Shown here piece after piece: positions 24,405 through 31,924 of a stretch of DNA of 35,294 nucleotides (its first letter is position 1; each line of letters opens with the position of its first letter). The translations under genes were made by a program, and so were the position numbers. The notes under the pieces are model-generated. The model saw only the letters and a program-made list of their open reading frames with translations. It searched no databases and was not told the origin of the DNA. The stretch comes from SYAC01 sp046048055 (lineage in GTDB: Bacteria; Planctomycetota; Phycisphaerae; Phycisphaerales; SM1A02). The stretch is from assembly GCA_046048055.1 (NCBI GenBank), contig JBJOGW010000087.1, forward strand, positions 1-35,294, in the 5' to 3' direction.

Positions 24405-25793
24405 ATGAACGCGTCCGATGCACCCCTGATGCTGAGCGTGAGCGGCCTGCGAGGCCTGGTGGGCAAGACCATCACCGCCGAGGTGGCGGCCCTGTACGGC
24501 AGCGCCTTCGGCAGCCACCTGCGGACCACGCGGAGTCGGCCCAGGGTGGTGCTGGCCCGCGACTCGCGCCCCAGCGGCGAGGCGTTCCTGAGTGCCGTGG
24601 CGGCGGGCCTGGCAAGCACGGGCTGCGACGTGATCGACCTGGGCATCGCCATGACGCCCACCGCGGGCGTGATGGTGCAGCACCACCGGGCCGATGGCGG
24701 CATGGTGTGCACCGCAAGCCACAACCCGATCGAGTGGAACGGCCTGAAGTGCCTGGATGGCGATGGCGTGGCCCCGCCACCCGCCGAGGCGCAGGAGATC
24801 GTGCGCCGGTTCCAGCAGCGCGACCTGAAGCTGGCCGGGCCCACCGAGTTCGGATGCATGCAGCGCGACACGACCGCCGACGAGACGCACGTTGCGAAGG
24901 TGGTGGCGCTGGTCGACGCGAAGGCGATCGCGGCCGCGAAGCTGAAGGTGGTGGTCGACAGCGTGAACGGCGCGGGCTGCCGTGCGGCGCGCATGCTGCT
25001 GGAGCGGCTGGGTGTTGGCGTGACGCATCTGAACGGCGAACCCACCGGCCTGTTTGCGCACACCCCAGAGCCCACGCAGGCGAATCTTGGCGACTTGGCC
25101 GCCGCCACCGCCAAGGGCGGCTTCGCGTGCGGCTTCGCGCAGGACCCCGACGCCGACCGCCTGGCGATCGTGGACGAGGCGGGCCGCTACATCGGCGAGG
25201 AGTACACGCTGGCACTGTGCGCACTGCGCGTGCTGCACCGCGAGGGCAAGGCCACGATGGCGGCGAACCTTTCAACCAGCCGCATGATCGACCGTGTGGC
25301 GGCAAGCTTTCCGGGCAGCAAGGTGCTGCGCACCGCGGTGGGCGAGGCGAACGTGGTGGCCGCCATGAAGCCCGCTGGCAGCACGATCGGCGGCGAAGGC
25401 AACGGTGGCGTGATCTGGCCCAAGGTGTGCTGGGTGCGCGACTCGCTCAGCGGCATGGCACTGGTGCTGGAACTGCTGGCCATGCAGAAGCGCGCACTGT
25501 CGGCGATCGCGGGCGAGATCCCCCGCTACGCCATGGTGAAGCGCAAGCTCGAGCTCGGCGCGATCGGCGGCGCGGCGGCGGTGGCACCCGCGCTGGCGAA
25601 GGTGAAGGCCGCCTTCGCAGGCGAGCGCATCGACGAGTGCGACGGCGTGCGCATCGACCTCGCCGACGGCTGGGTGCACCTGCGTGCCAGCAACACCGAA
25701 CCGATCATCCGGCTGATCAGCGAGGCAGAGAGCGATTCGAAGGCGAATGCGCTGGCGGATCGAGTGGCGGTGGCGGCGGGGATCGCGGACTGA
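24405..25793 (+). CDS. glmM: Phosphohexomutase, probably phosphoglucosamine mutase
   Basis: The 462-aa alpha-D-phosphohexomutase has all four family loops. The phosphoserine is S105 in CTASHNPIEWNG. The Mg site is D247-P-D249-A-D251-R. The sugar-binding loop reads GEGNGGVI, and the phosphate-binding loop is RASNTEPIIRL near the C-terminus. GlmM converts glucosamine-6-phosphate to glucosamine-1-phosphate for UDP-GlcNAc synthesis. The GEGNGG form of the sugar loop fits GlmM-like members better than phosphomannomutases (GExSGH/GE.SGG), but the boundary is soft, so phosphomannomutase or phosphoglucomutase activity remains possible. A single gene divergent from PTPS, ending 12 bp from the converging Nudix gene. 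Start set by the first ATG, 6 nt after TATCGT. Confidence 0.85.
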   Translation: MNASDAPLMLSVSGLRGLVGKTITAEVAALYGSAFGSHLRTTRSRPRVVLARDSRPSGEAFLSAVAAGLASTGCDVIDLGIAMTPTAGVMVQHHRADGGMVCTASHNPIEWNGLKCLDGDGVAPPPAEAQEIVRRFQQRDLKLAGPTEFGCMQRDTTADETHVAKVVALVDAKAIAAAKLKVVVDSVNGAGCRAARMLLERLGVGVTHLNGEPTGLFAHTPEPTQANLGDLAAATAKGGFACGFAQDPDADRLAIVDEAGRYIGEEYTLALCALRVLHREGKATMAANLSTSRMIDRVAASFPGSKVLRTAVGEANVVAAMKPAGSTIGGEGNGGVIWPKVCWVRDSLSGMALVLELLAMQKRALSAIAGEIPRYAMVKRKLELGAIGGAAAVAPALAKVKAAFAGERIDECDGVRIDLADGWVHLRASNTEPIIRLISEAESDSKANALADRVAVAAGIAD

Positions 25794-25805
25794 CCAGGAT
25801 CCGGG

Positions 25806-26345
25806 TCACGGCACCCGACTCTCCGGCATGCTGTGCACCGGCGGCTTCGCGCTGCAGTCGATGTGCGTCATGAAGAACCCGCCACCGCGGTGCTTGCGCA
25901 CGGCGGGCCAGAGGATCTCGCGGTCGGTCCATGGGATGTTCTTGGTGCCGACCTGATCGAACGGCACCCACTCCAGGCGGCCCTCGTCGAACTCCTTCTC
26001 GGGCACCAGCGCGTGGTCGACCGGCTTCACCGTCTCGAACAGGAAGATGAGCCAGTGCATCTGGCCCTCGTAGGCCTTCTCGCTGACCACGCCCAGGCAT
26101 CGCACCGAGTCACTGGGCAGCATCAGGCCGGCCTCCTCGTGGATCTCACGCAGCGCACACTCGTGCGGCCCCTCGCCCTGGCTGATCTCCAGCTTGCCGC
26201 CGATGGGGCTGTACATGTCCGGGTTCGGCTGCTTCCTGCGATGCAACATGAGCAGGCGACCCTGCGCATCCCACACGTAGCAGAGCACCGCCACCTTGTA
26301 GGGAAGGTTCGCCGTGTCGTAGGCCGGTGCGTGCAGGTCGTTCAT
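25806..26345 (-). CDS. Nudix hydrolase
   Basis: The 179-aa protein has a Nudix fold that hydrolyses nucleoside diphosphates linked to another moiety. The box lies at about residues 49-74: GG at 49-50, E58, then REIHEEAGL with R66, E67, E70 and E71 (the metal-binding glutamates). The loop between GG and the first conserved Glu is two residues longer than the standard Gx5E. The N-terminal beta strands (PYKVAVLCYVWDAQGRLLML) are typical. The substrate cannot be deduced; mutT-like house-cleaning or NDP-sugar activity are both possible. It is the last gene of the pdxJ-dapA operon, its ATG overlapping the dapA stop (ATGA). Confidence 0.88.
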   Translation of the reverse strand: MNDLHAPAYDTANLPYKVAVLCYVWDAQGRLLMLHRRKQPNPDMYSPIGGKLEISQGEGPHECALREIHEEAGLMLPSDSVRCLGVVSEKAYEGQMHWLIFLFETVKPVDHALVPEKEFDEGRLEWVPFDQVGTKNIPWTDREILWPAVRKHRGGGFFMTHIDCSAKPPVHSMPESRVP

Positions 26346-27259
26346 GCGTGCACCGCCTGTGCGGCGGCCGTCAGCCCCTGCGACTTCAGCAGCTCGCCGA
26401 TCTGGCGCTTCACGGCGTCGCTCGGTTCGCACAGCGGCAGGCGGAGCGCGCCGGAGTCGCGCCCGAGCATGGCCATGGCGGTCTTCACCGGCACGGGGTT
26501 CACGTCGAGCGAGAGAAGGCCCTTGGCGAGCGGCAGCAGCTGCTCATGCGTGGCGCGGGCCGAATCGAAGTCATTGCGGTTGCATGCATCGACCAGCGCC
26601 TGCACGCGGTCGGGCACCAGATTGCTGACCACACTGACCACACCGATGGCACCCACCGCCTGGAACCCGATCGTGAGCGAGTCATCGCCCGAGAGAATCG
26701 GCAGCGCGCAGCGGCGACGGATCTCGCTGGCGGAATCCAGACTGCCGGTCGCTTCCTTGATGGCCACGATGTTGGGGTGGCGGGCCAGGCGCTCGACCGT
26801 ATCGGGAAGGATCGCCACGCCGCAGCGGCCAGGAATGGAGTAGAGCACGATCGGCAGGTCGCACGCGTCGGCGATCGCCATGAAGTGGCGATAGATGCCC
26901 TCCTGACTTGGCTTGTTGTAGTACGGCGCCACATGCAGCGCGGCGTCGGCGGCGGTGGCAGCCACCATGTGGTGCAGCTCGACGGCATGGCGCGTGCTGT
27001 TGCTGCCCGCGCCGCCGATCACGCCCAGGCCGAGGGGCTTGGCCACCTCGACCGCCTTCTCGATCAGGGTCCGCTGCTCGGCCATCTCAAGCGTGGGTGC
27101 CTCGCCGGTGGTGCCGCAGGGAACCACGCCGCGCACGCCACCGGCGGCCTGGAACCTGAGCTGGTGCTCCCAGCGACCCAGGTCCAACGAGCTGCCATCC
27201 GCCAAGAACGGCGAGGTCATGGCGGTCCAGCAGCCTTCCAGCTTGAACGGTCGACTCAT
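26342..27259 (-). CDS. dapA: 4-hydroxy-tetrahydrodipicolinate synthase
   Basis: The 305-aa TIM-barrel lyase condenses pyruvate with aspartate semialdehyde in lysine and diaminopimelate synthesis. The GTTGE pyruvate/ASA motif is at 49-53, the catalytic Tyr in LYSIPGRCG is Y140, and the Schiff-base lysine is K168 (VAIKEATGSLD). The second Tyr region (APYYNKPSQEG) is present. The usual YN.P.R is YSIPGR here, a minor change. Members of this superfamily also include N-acetylneuraminate lyase and related aldolases, but the GTTGE motif and arginine placement favour DapA. It overlaps pdxJ upstream and the Nudix gene downstream, both as ATGA. Confidence 0.92.
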   Translation of the reverse strand: MSRPFKLEGCWTAMTSPFLADGSSLDLGRWEHQLRFQAAGGVRGVVPCGTTGEAPTLEMAEQRTLIEKAVEVAKPLGLGVIGGAGSNSTRHAVELHHMVAATAADAALHVAPYYNKPSQEGIYRHFMAIADACDLPIVLYSIPGRCGVAILPDTVERLARHPNIVAIKEATGSLDSASEIRRRCALPILSGDDSLTIGFQAVGAIGVVSVVSNLVPDRVQALVDACNRNDFDSARATHEQLLPLAKGLLSLDVNPVPVKTAMAMLGRDSGALRLPLCEPSDAVKRQIGELLKSQGLTAAAQAVHA

Positions 27260-27984
27260 GCTTTCACTCCCGCGGCCATCGCCGCCTTCATCTCGCGCAC
27301 GGCCTCGCGCATGCCCACCATGATGGAACGCGCCACGATGCTGTGTCCGATGTGCAGTTCGTGCAGGCCGGGCAGCGCGGCGACCGGGCCCACGTTGTGG
27401 CAGTCGAGCGCGTGGCCCGCGTTCAGCTGCATGCCCGTCGCCCTCACCAGGGCCGCAGCCTGCACCAGCCGGTCGAGCTCCGCCCCCTGCCCCGCTGTTC
27501 CGAACGCGTGCGCCCATGGGCCGGTGTGCAGTTCGCAGATGCTCGCGCCCACCGCCTTCGCGGCCTCCACCTGACGCGCCTCGGCGTCGATGAACACGCT
27601 CACCGGAATGCCCGCCCCCGCAAGCCGACGGATGACCTCGCGAACAGGGACCAGCCCCCCCGCCACATCGAGGCCGCCTTCGGTGGTGAGTTCCTGACGC
27701 CGTTCCGGCACCAGCATGGCGCTGTGCGGCCTGATCTCCACGGCGATCGTCACCATCTCCTCGGTGGCGGCCATCTCCAGGTTCAGCCGCGTGGTCACGG
27801 CCCTGCGGAGCGCCCGGACATCGGCGTCCTGGATATGGCGACGATCCTCGCGAAGGTGCACGGTGATGCCGTCGGCGCCTCCCGCTTCGGCCAGCGCCGC
27901 GGCCTCGAGCGGATCCGGGTGCACGCCACGGCGAGCCTGCCGCACGGTGGCCACATGATCCACGTTCACGCTCAGCCGGGGCAC
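27256..27984 (-). CDS. pdxJ: Pyridoxine 5'-phosphate synthase
   Basis: The 242-aa (beta/alpha)8 enzyme condenses 1-deoxyxylulose 5-phosphate with 3-amino-2-oxopropyl phosphate in the DXP-dependent vitamin B6 pathway. The N-terminus (RLSVNVDHVATVRQARRG) and the segment GADGITVHLREDRRHIQDAD are diagnostic. Other signatures are NLEMAATEEM, VSVFIDAEARQVEAAKAVGA, NAGHALDCHNV and ELHIGHSIVARS. GTG 27984 is chosen because TAGGCT lies 7 nt upstream; an in-frame ATG at 28008 would add eight residues and place the start upstream of that hexamer. It heads a three-gene operon with dapA and a Nudix gene, joined by ATGA overlaps. Confidence 0.95.
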   Translation of the reverse strand: MPRLSVNVDHVATVRQARRGVHPDPLEAAALAEAGGADGITVHLREDRRHIQDADVRALRRAVTTRLNLEMAATEEMVTIAVEIRPHSAMLVPERRQELTTEGGLDVAGGLVPVREVIRRLAGAGIPVSVFIDAEARQVEAAKAVGASICELHTGPWAHAFGTAGQGAELDRLVQAAALVRATGMQLNAGHALDCHNVGPVAALPGLHELHIGHSIVARSIMVGMREAVREMKAAMAAGVKA

Positions 27985-27991
27985 GGCCGAA

Positions 27992-27997
27992 AGCCTA
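27992..27997 (-). promoter_or_regulatory. -10-like hexamer for pdxJ
   Basis: TAGGCT on the minus strand, 7 nt before GTG 27984; predicted leaderless. It lies 5 bp from the opposing phoU hexamer. Confidence 0.45.
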
Positions 27998-28002
27998 GCC
28001 GC

Positions 28003-28008
28003 TAGCAT
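28003..28008 (+). promoter_or_regulatory. -10-like hexamer for phoU
   Basis: TAGCAT, 6 nt before ATG 28015, with no Shine-Dalgarno sequence. Predicted leaderless start. Confidence 0.45.
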
Positions 28009-28014
28009 TCCAGC

Positions 28015-28707
28015 ATGCCCGGTTTTGAGGAACGGCTGGCCTTGCTCAAGCAGGAGATCGTGGCGCAGGGTCGTCGCGTGCTGGAACTCTGCACCGCCGC
28101 CGTGGACTGCTTCTTCGATGGCGATCAGGAAAAGGCCCGCCGGGTGGTGGCCGGTGACGATGCCATCGACCGGGCCGACGTGGCCATCGAGCGCGCCAGC
28201 GTGCCGCTGCTGGCCATGGGTCAGACCGACGAGCACGCGATCCGCAGCGTGCTCACCATCGTGAAGGTGAACAACGAACTGGAACGCATCGCCGACGATG
28301 GCGTGACCATCGCCGAGCACGTGCTGGATCCCAACCGCTTCTCGGAGCGCATCCCGGACGTGTTCCGCGTGATGGCCAACAGCGTGCTGGGCGTGGTGCG
28401 GGACGCCACCCGTGCGCTCGAGCGTGAGGACGCGGAACTTGCCCGACAGGTGCTGCTGTTCGACGATACGGTGTCCCAGTTCAAGAAGCAGATCCTTCTC
28501 GAGGCCGAGGAGAGCGTGGCCCGCGGGACCTTCGGGGCCGGCTTCGCCTTCCGGCTCATGGCCGTGACCAAGGCGGTGGAACGCATGGGCGACCACGCCA
28601 CCAACATCTGCGAGCAGGTCATCTACCTCCGGCGCGGCCTGATCGTGCGACACCGCCCCAGCGGGTGGAGCGAGCCCGCCGCGCCTGACCACGCCAACCA
28701 TGGCTGA
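28015..28707 (+). CDS. phoU: PhoU-family phosphate regulator
   Basis: The 230-aa all-helical protein has two PhoU three-helix bundles. The first includes VLELCTAAVDCFFDGDQEKA and DDAIDRADVAIERA. The second includes FDDTVSQFKKQILLEAEESV and ends with AVERMGDHATNICEQVIYLR, the family's metal-binding acidic helix (E-R-x-G-D-H-x-x-N). PhoU dampens the PhoR/PstSCAB phosphate signalling complex. No pst or phoBR genes are near; the gene is instead coupled to a nucleotidyltransferase by an 8-bp overlap (ATGGCTGA). Solo PhoU-like proteins may have other partners, so the exact role is less certain than the family. Confidence 0.93.
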   Translation: MPGFEERLALLKQEIVAQGRRVLELCTAAVDCFFDGDQEKARRVVAGDDAIDRADVAIERASVPLLAMGQTDEHAIRSVLTIVKVNNELERIADDGVTIAEHVLDPNRFSERIPDVFRVMANSVLGVVRDATRALEREDAELARQVLLFDDTVSQFKKQILLEAEESVARGTFGAGFAFRLMAVTKAVERMGDHATNICEQVIYLRRGLIVRHRPSGWSEPAAPDHANHG

Positions 28708-30124
28708 CGAACCACGCCTTGCCCGTGCACGCCAGCGACTGCAGTCGCTGGGCCAGCAGCACCTGCTGCACTTCGCGGGCGAACTCGGCCCGGCCGCACT
28801 CCGCACGCTGCTCGACCAGCTGGACGCGCTGCCGCTGGAGGACCTGGCGGCCATGCTGGCCCAGACGCAGTCGCAGGCCGTCGTGGATCCGGACGATCTG
28901 GAACCTGTGGCCCTGGAGTCACGCGATGGCGCCAATACCGCCGCCTACCGGGCCGAGGGCGAACGGCTGATCCGCGAGGGCCGCGTGGCGGCGTTCACCG
29001 TGGCGGGCGGCCAGGGCACGCGATTGGGATGGCGCGGCCCCAAGGGCACCTACCCCGCCACCGTGGTCACGGGCAAGCCCCTGTTCCGCGTGTTCGCCGA
29101 GCAACTGCTGGCCACCGAGCGACGATTCGGCTGCCGACTGCCGTGGTACATCATGACCAGCCCGCTCAACGACGCCGACACGCGGGCCTTCTTCAAGGAC
29201 AACAACTGGTTCGGCCGCAACCCGCAGGACCATCTGTTCGTGCCGCAGGGACTGGTGCCGTGCGTGGACGAGCACGGCAAGGCGATGCTGTCGGCGGCCG
29301 GCGAGGTGGCCACCAATCCCGACGGACATGGCGGCGCGATCCAGGCCCTCGAGCGCGGCGGCGCGCTGCAGGACATGGCCCGCCGCGGCATCGAGCAGAT
29401 CAGCTACTTCCAGGTGGACAACCCCCTGGTCCGCTGCGTGGACCCGGTGTTCCTGGGCGCCCACGTGCTCAGCGAGCGATCGAGCGGGCAGATGAGCAGC
29501 AAGTGCGTGCCCAAGCGCAATGCCGCCGAGAAGGTGGGCGTGCTCTGCCAGGTGGCCACGCGCGAGGGACTCCGCACCATGGTCGTGGAGTACAGCGACC
29601 TGCCCAAGGCCATGGCCGAGAAACGCGATGCCCGCGGCGAACTGGCCTTCAACGCCGCCAACATCGCCGTGCACGTGATCAGCGTGGCGTTCGCGGGCCA
29701 ACTGGCCCGGGGCGATGGGATTCGCCTTCCGTGGCACCGGGCCCTCAAGAAGGTGCCGCATCTGGACATCGCCTCGGGGCAGGTGGTGGAACCCGTCCGG
29801 CCCAACGCCGTCAAGTTCGAGTGCTTCATCTTCGACGCGCTCGCGATGGCCCAGCGCAGCCTCTCGATGCAGGTGAGCCGTGTGGAGGAGTTCGCGCCGA
29901 TCAAGAACGCCGAGGGCGAGGACAGCCCCGCCAGCAGCCACCGCATCCAGAGCGACCGGCACGGAGCATGGCTGGAGGCACACGGCACGCAGGTGCCGCA
30001 CCGCGGCGACGGCAGCGTGGATGCCCGGATCGAGATCGGCCCGCTGGCGGCCATGGAGGCCGCGGACCTGCGCGGCCGGCCGCTTCCCAAGGCCGTCCAA
30101 CGCGGCCAGGAACTGGTGATCTAG
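28700..30124 (+). CDS. UDP-N-acetylglucosamine/galactosamine pyrophosphorylase (UAP1-like)
   Basis: The 474-aa enzyme is a UDPGP-family nucleotidyltransferase making UDP-HexNAc from UTP and HexNAc-1-phosphate. The nucleotide loop is GGQGTRLGWRGPKG (from about residue 103, with K115). It is preceded by a helical N-terminal domain (residues 1-90) as in eukaryotic UAP1. Other family blocks are PWYIMTSPLND, the segment ending NPDGHGGAIQAL, YFQVDNPLVRCVDPVFLG, and the late KFECFIFDALAMA. There is no left-handed beta-helix, so this is not the bifunctional bacterial GlmU type. It overlaps phoU by 8 bp and ends 4 bp from recJ, which runs the other way. UDP-glucose cannot be excluded as product, but the UAP1-like blocks favour UDP-GlcNAc. 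Confidence 0.9.
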   Translation: MADEPRLARARQRLQSLGQQHLLHFAGELGPAALRTLLDQLDALPLEDLAAMLAQTQSQAVVDPDDLEPVALESRDGANTAAYRAEGERLIREGRVAAFTVAGGQGTRLGWRGPKGTYPATVVTGKPLFRVFAEQLLATERRFGCRLPWYIMTSPLNDADTRAFFKDNNWFGRNPQDHLFVPQGLVPCVDEHGKAMLSAAGEVATNPDGHGGAIQALERGGALQDMARRGIEQISYFQVDNPLVRCVDPVFLGAHVLSERSSGQMSSKCVPKRNAAEKVGVLCQVATREGLRTMVVEYSDLPKAMAEKRDARGELAFNAANIAVHVISVAFAGQLARGDGIRLPWHRALKKVPHLDIASGQVVEPVRPNAVKFECFIFDALAMAQRSLSMQVSRVEEFAPIKNAEGEDSPASSHRIQSDRHGAWLEAHGTQVPHRGDGSVDARIEIGPLAAMEAADLRGRPLPKAVQRGQELVI

Positions 30125-30128
30125 CCTC

Positions 30129-31853
30129 TCAGTCCACGAACCGCAGGTCACGCACCTGGAAATCGGGCGCGAACCGCGGGTTGCCCGAGGCACGCGGTGC
30201 ACCCACCGCCTCCAGCTTCCGCCCCGGGCGGAACTCGGCCAGTCTCTCGCCCTGACTCCACATGAGCAGACTGCCGCCCCGGCCCGTGCCCGCCGTCTGC
30301 ACCTGCACCTTCAGGTGCTTGCCGCCCTGCCCCATCACCGACGCGTTCCGCACGCGCAGGTCCGGGCAGTGCAGCATGGGCGGCGGAAAACCCTTGCCGA
30401 AGGGCTGGAGCGTCTCCAGTTCGGCCATCGACTGCAGCGCCTCCTCGATGGACAGCGACGCATCCACGCGCAGCGGCTCGGGCCGTGGCGCGTCCGACAT
30501 GCGAGAACGTGCGGCTTCCTCGAACGCGGCGGCGAAAGCCGTGAATCGCTCCGGCCGGATCGACCCTCCTGCCGCCGCGGCATGCCCGCCAAACCGCTCC
30601 AGCATCGCCGCGCAGTCGCCCAGGCAGGCATCCAGGTCCACACCGGGGATGGACCGGCCCGAGCCCTTCCACACCTCGCCATCGCCGCCAAACACCATGG
30701 TGGGCCGATGGAATCGCTCGGCCAGCCGGGTTGCCGCAAGACCGATGAGGCCCGGATGCCACGCGGCGTCGCCCACCGCGATCGAGCGGCGATCGGGCGC
30801 GTCCAGGCCCAGGGACCGCACGCGTTCCTCGGCCTCCGCCGCCAGGGCATCGGCACGCTCGCGTCGCTGCAGGTTCAGCTGATGGAGCCGCGGAGCCAGC
30901 GCCGCGGCCTCCGCCGGGTCATCCGTCTCCAGCACCTGCAGCGCCAGGTTGGCGTCGTCCAGTCGGCCAGCCGCATTGAGCATCGGACCCAGCGTGAACG
31001 CCAGCGTGCCCGCGTCGATCAGGCGCGGATCCTTGCCGGCCGCCCGCATCATGGCTGGAACACCGGGTAACGCCCCGCTCCGCAGCCTGGGCAGTGCCTG
31101 CGCCACCAGCACGCGGTTCTCGTCCAGCAGCGGCATCACGTCGGGCACCAGCCCCAGCGCCGCCAGCGAGACGCCCACCTCGGCCATCCAGCGGAGCACG
31201 GGATCGGGCGGCCGGTCGCCCGCCCTCAGGCGGATGAGTCGCTTGGCCACCTTCAGCGCCACCACGCTGCCCGAGATGGCCTCGAAGGGGCAGCCTCCGA
31301 GCGCGGGATGCGCGATCGCCACCGAGCGAGGAAGCTCGACACGGCCCTCGGCATCGCGCCGAGGCGCGTGATGATCGGTGATCGCAAGCTCCAGCCCCAG
31401 CTCCGCCGCACGCTCCGCCTCGGCAAAGCTGCGAATGCCGCAGTCCACCGTGACCACCGCCTGGACGCCTTCCTGCTGCAGCGCCCCCAATGCCTCCGCA
31501 TTCAAGCCGTAGCCGTCGTCGATGCGATGGGGAATGAACACCCGGGGAGACGCCCCGAACAGCCGCATCGCCCTGGCCAAGAGCGAGGCCGCCGTGAGCC
31601 CGTCGGCGTCGTAGTCGCCGTAGACCGCAATGCGGCGACCCTGCTGGATCCAGCGGTCGAGCACCCCCGCCACGGCGTCGGCACCCGGCAGCGTGCCAGG
31701 GTCATGCAGCAGTGCCAGCCGGGGCATGGGCGAGGCGAAGAGCTCCCGATCCCGTGGCGTTGCGATCCCCCGCCGCCGCAGGATGCGCTCGCGCAGCGAA
31801 CCTCTCGCGTCACCCTCCTCCGGAAGCAGCCACGCACGAAGAGGTTCCATCAC
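30129..31853 (-). CDS. recJ: Single-stranded-DNA-specific exonuclease RecJ
   Basis: The 574-aa DHH-superfamily exonuclease digests single-stranded DNA 5' to 3' in recombination and mismatch repair. Motif I is YGDYDADG (D80, D82, D84), and the DHH motif is at D160-H161-H162 (LAITDHHAP). The DHHA1 domain carries RSIAVGDAAWHPGLIGLAAT and GGHAAAAGGSI, and an OB-fold region closes the protein. Length is close to E. coli RecJ. The start is GTG 31853 followed directly by ATG; TAGGCT lies 6 nt upstream of the GTG, so the mRNA is probably leaderless. It is divergent from adk. The stop lies 4 bp from the converging pyrophosphorylase stop. Confidence 0.96.
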   Translation of the reverse strand: MMEPLRAWLLPEEGDARGSLRERILRRRGIATPRDRELFASPMPRLALLHDPGTLPGADAVAGVLDRWIQQGRRIAVYGDYDADGLTAASLLARAMRLFGASPRVFIPHRIDDGYGLNAEALGALQQEGVQAVVTVDCGIRSFAEAERAAELGLELAITDHHAPRRDAEGRVELPRSVAIAHPALGGCPFEAISGSVVALKVAKRLIRLRAGDRPPDPVLRWMAEVGVSLAALGLVPDVMPLLDENRVLVAQALPRLRSGALPGVPAMMRAAGKDPRLIDAGTLAFTLGPMLNAAGRLDDANLALQVLETDDPAEAAALAPRLHQLNLQRRERADALAAEAEERVRSLGLDAPDRRSIAVGDAAWHPGLIGLAATRLAERFHRPTMVFGGDGEVWKGSGRSIPGVDLDACLGDCAAMLERFGGHAAAAGGSIRPERFTAFAAAFEEAARSRMSDAPRPEPLRVDASLSIEEALQSMAELETLQPFGKGFPPPMLHCPDLRVRNASVMGQGGKHLKVQVQTAGTGRGGSLLMWSQGERLAEFRPGRKLEAVGAPRASGNPRFAPDFQVRDLRFVD

Positions 31854-31859
31854 GATCCG

Positions 31860-31865
31860 AGCCTA
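31860..31865 (-). promoter_or_regulatory. -10-like hexamer for recJ
   Basis: TAGGCT on the minus strand, 6 nt before GTG 31853 and identical to the pdxJ hexamer. Predicted leaderless start. Confidence 0.45.
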
Positions 31866-31895
31866 CCCACCCTCGCGTGCGGCGAGGAGCCGTGG

Positions 31896-31914
31896 CATAC
31901 TGCATGGAAAGGAG
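31896..31914 (+). promoter_or_regulatory. -10-like hexamer and ribosome-binding site of adk
   Basis: CATACT at 31896-31901 with a start near 31908, followed by AAAGGAG ending at 31914, 10 nt before ATG 31925. Unlike the neighbouring divergent genes, adk has a short leader with a good Shine-Dalgarno sequence. Confidence 0.5.
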
Positions 31915-31924
31915 TCCATCCACC

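Noticed and set aside
24321..25238. Extension of the PTPS gene upstream to 25238
   Set aside because: Antisense to glmM; the PTPS domain begins at ATG 24320 with a -10 element just before it.
25802..25817. CGGGT/ACCCG inverted repeat between glmM and the Nudix gene as a terminator
   Set aside because: Only 5 bp of stem, no T tract, and most of it is inside the Nudix coding sequence.
27985..28935. Extension of pdxJ upstream to 28935
   Set aside because: Antisense to phoU; PdxJ similarity starts at the RLSVNVDHVAT block.
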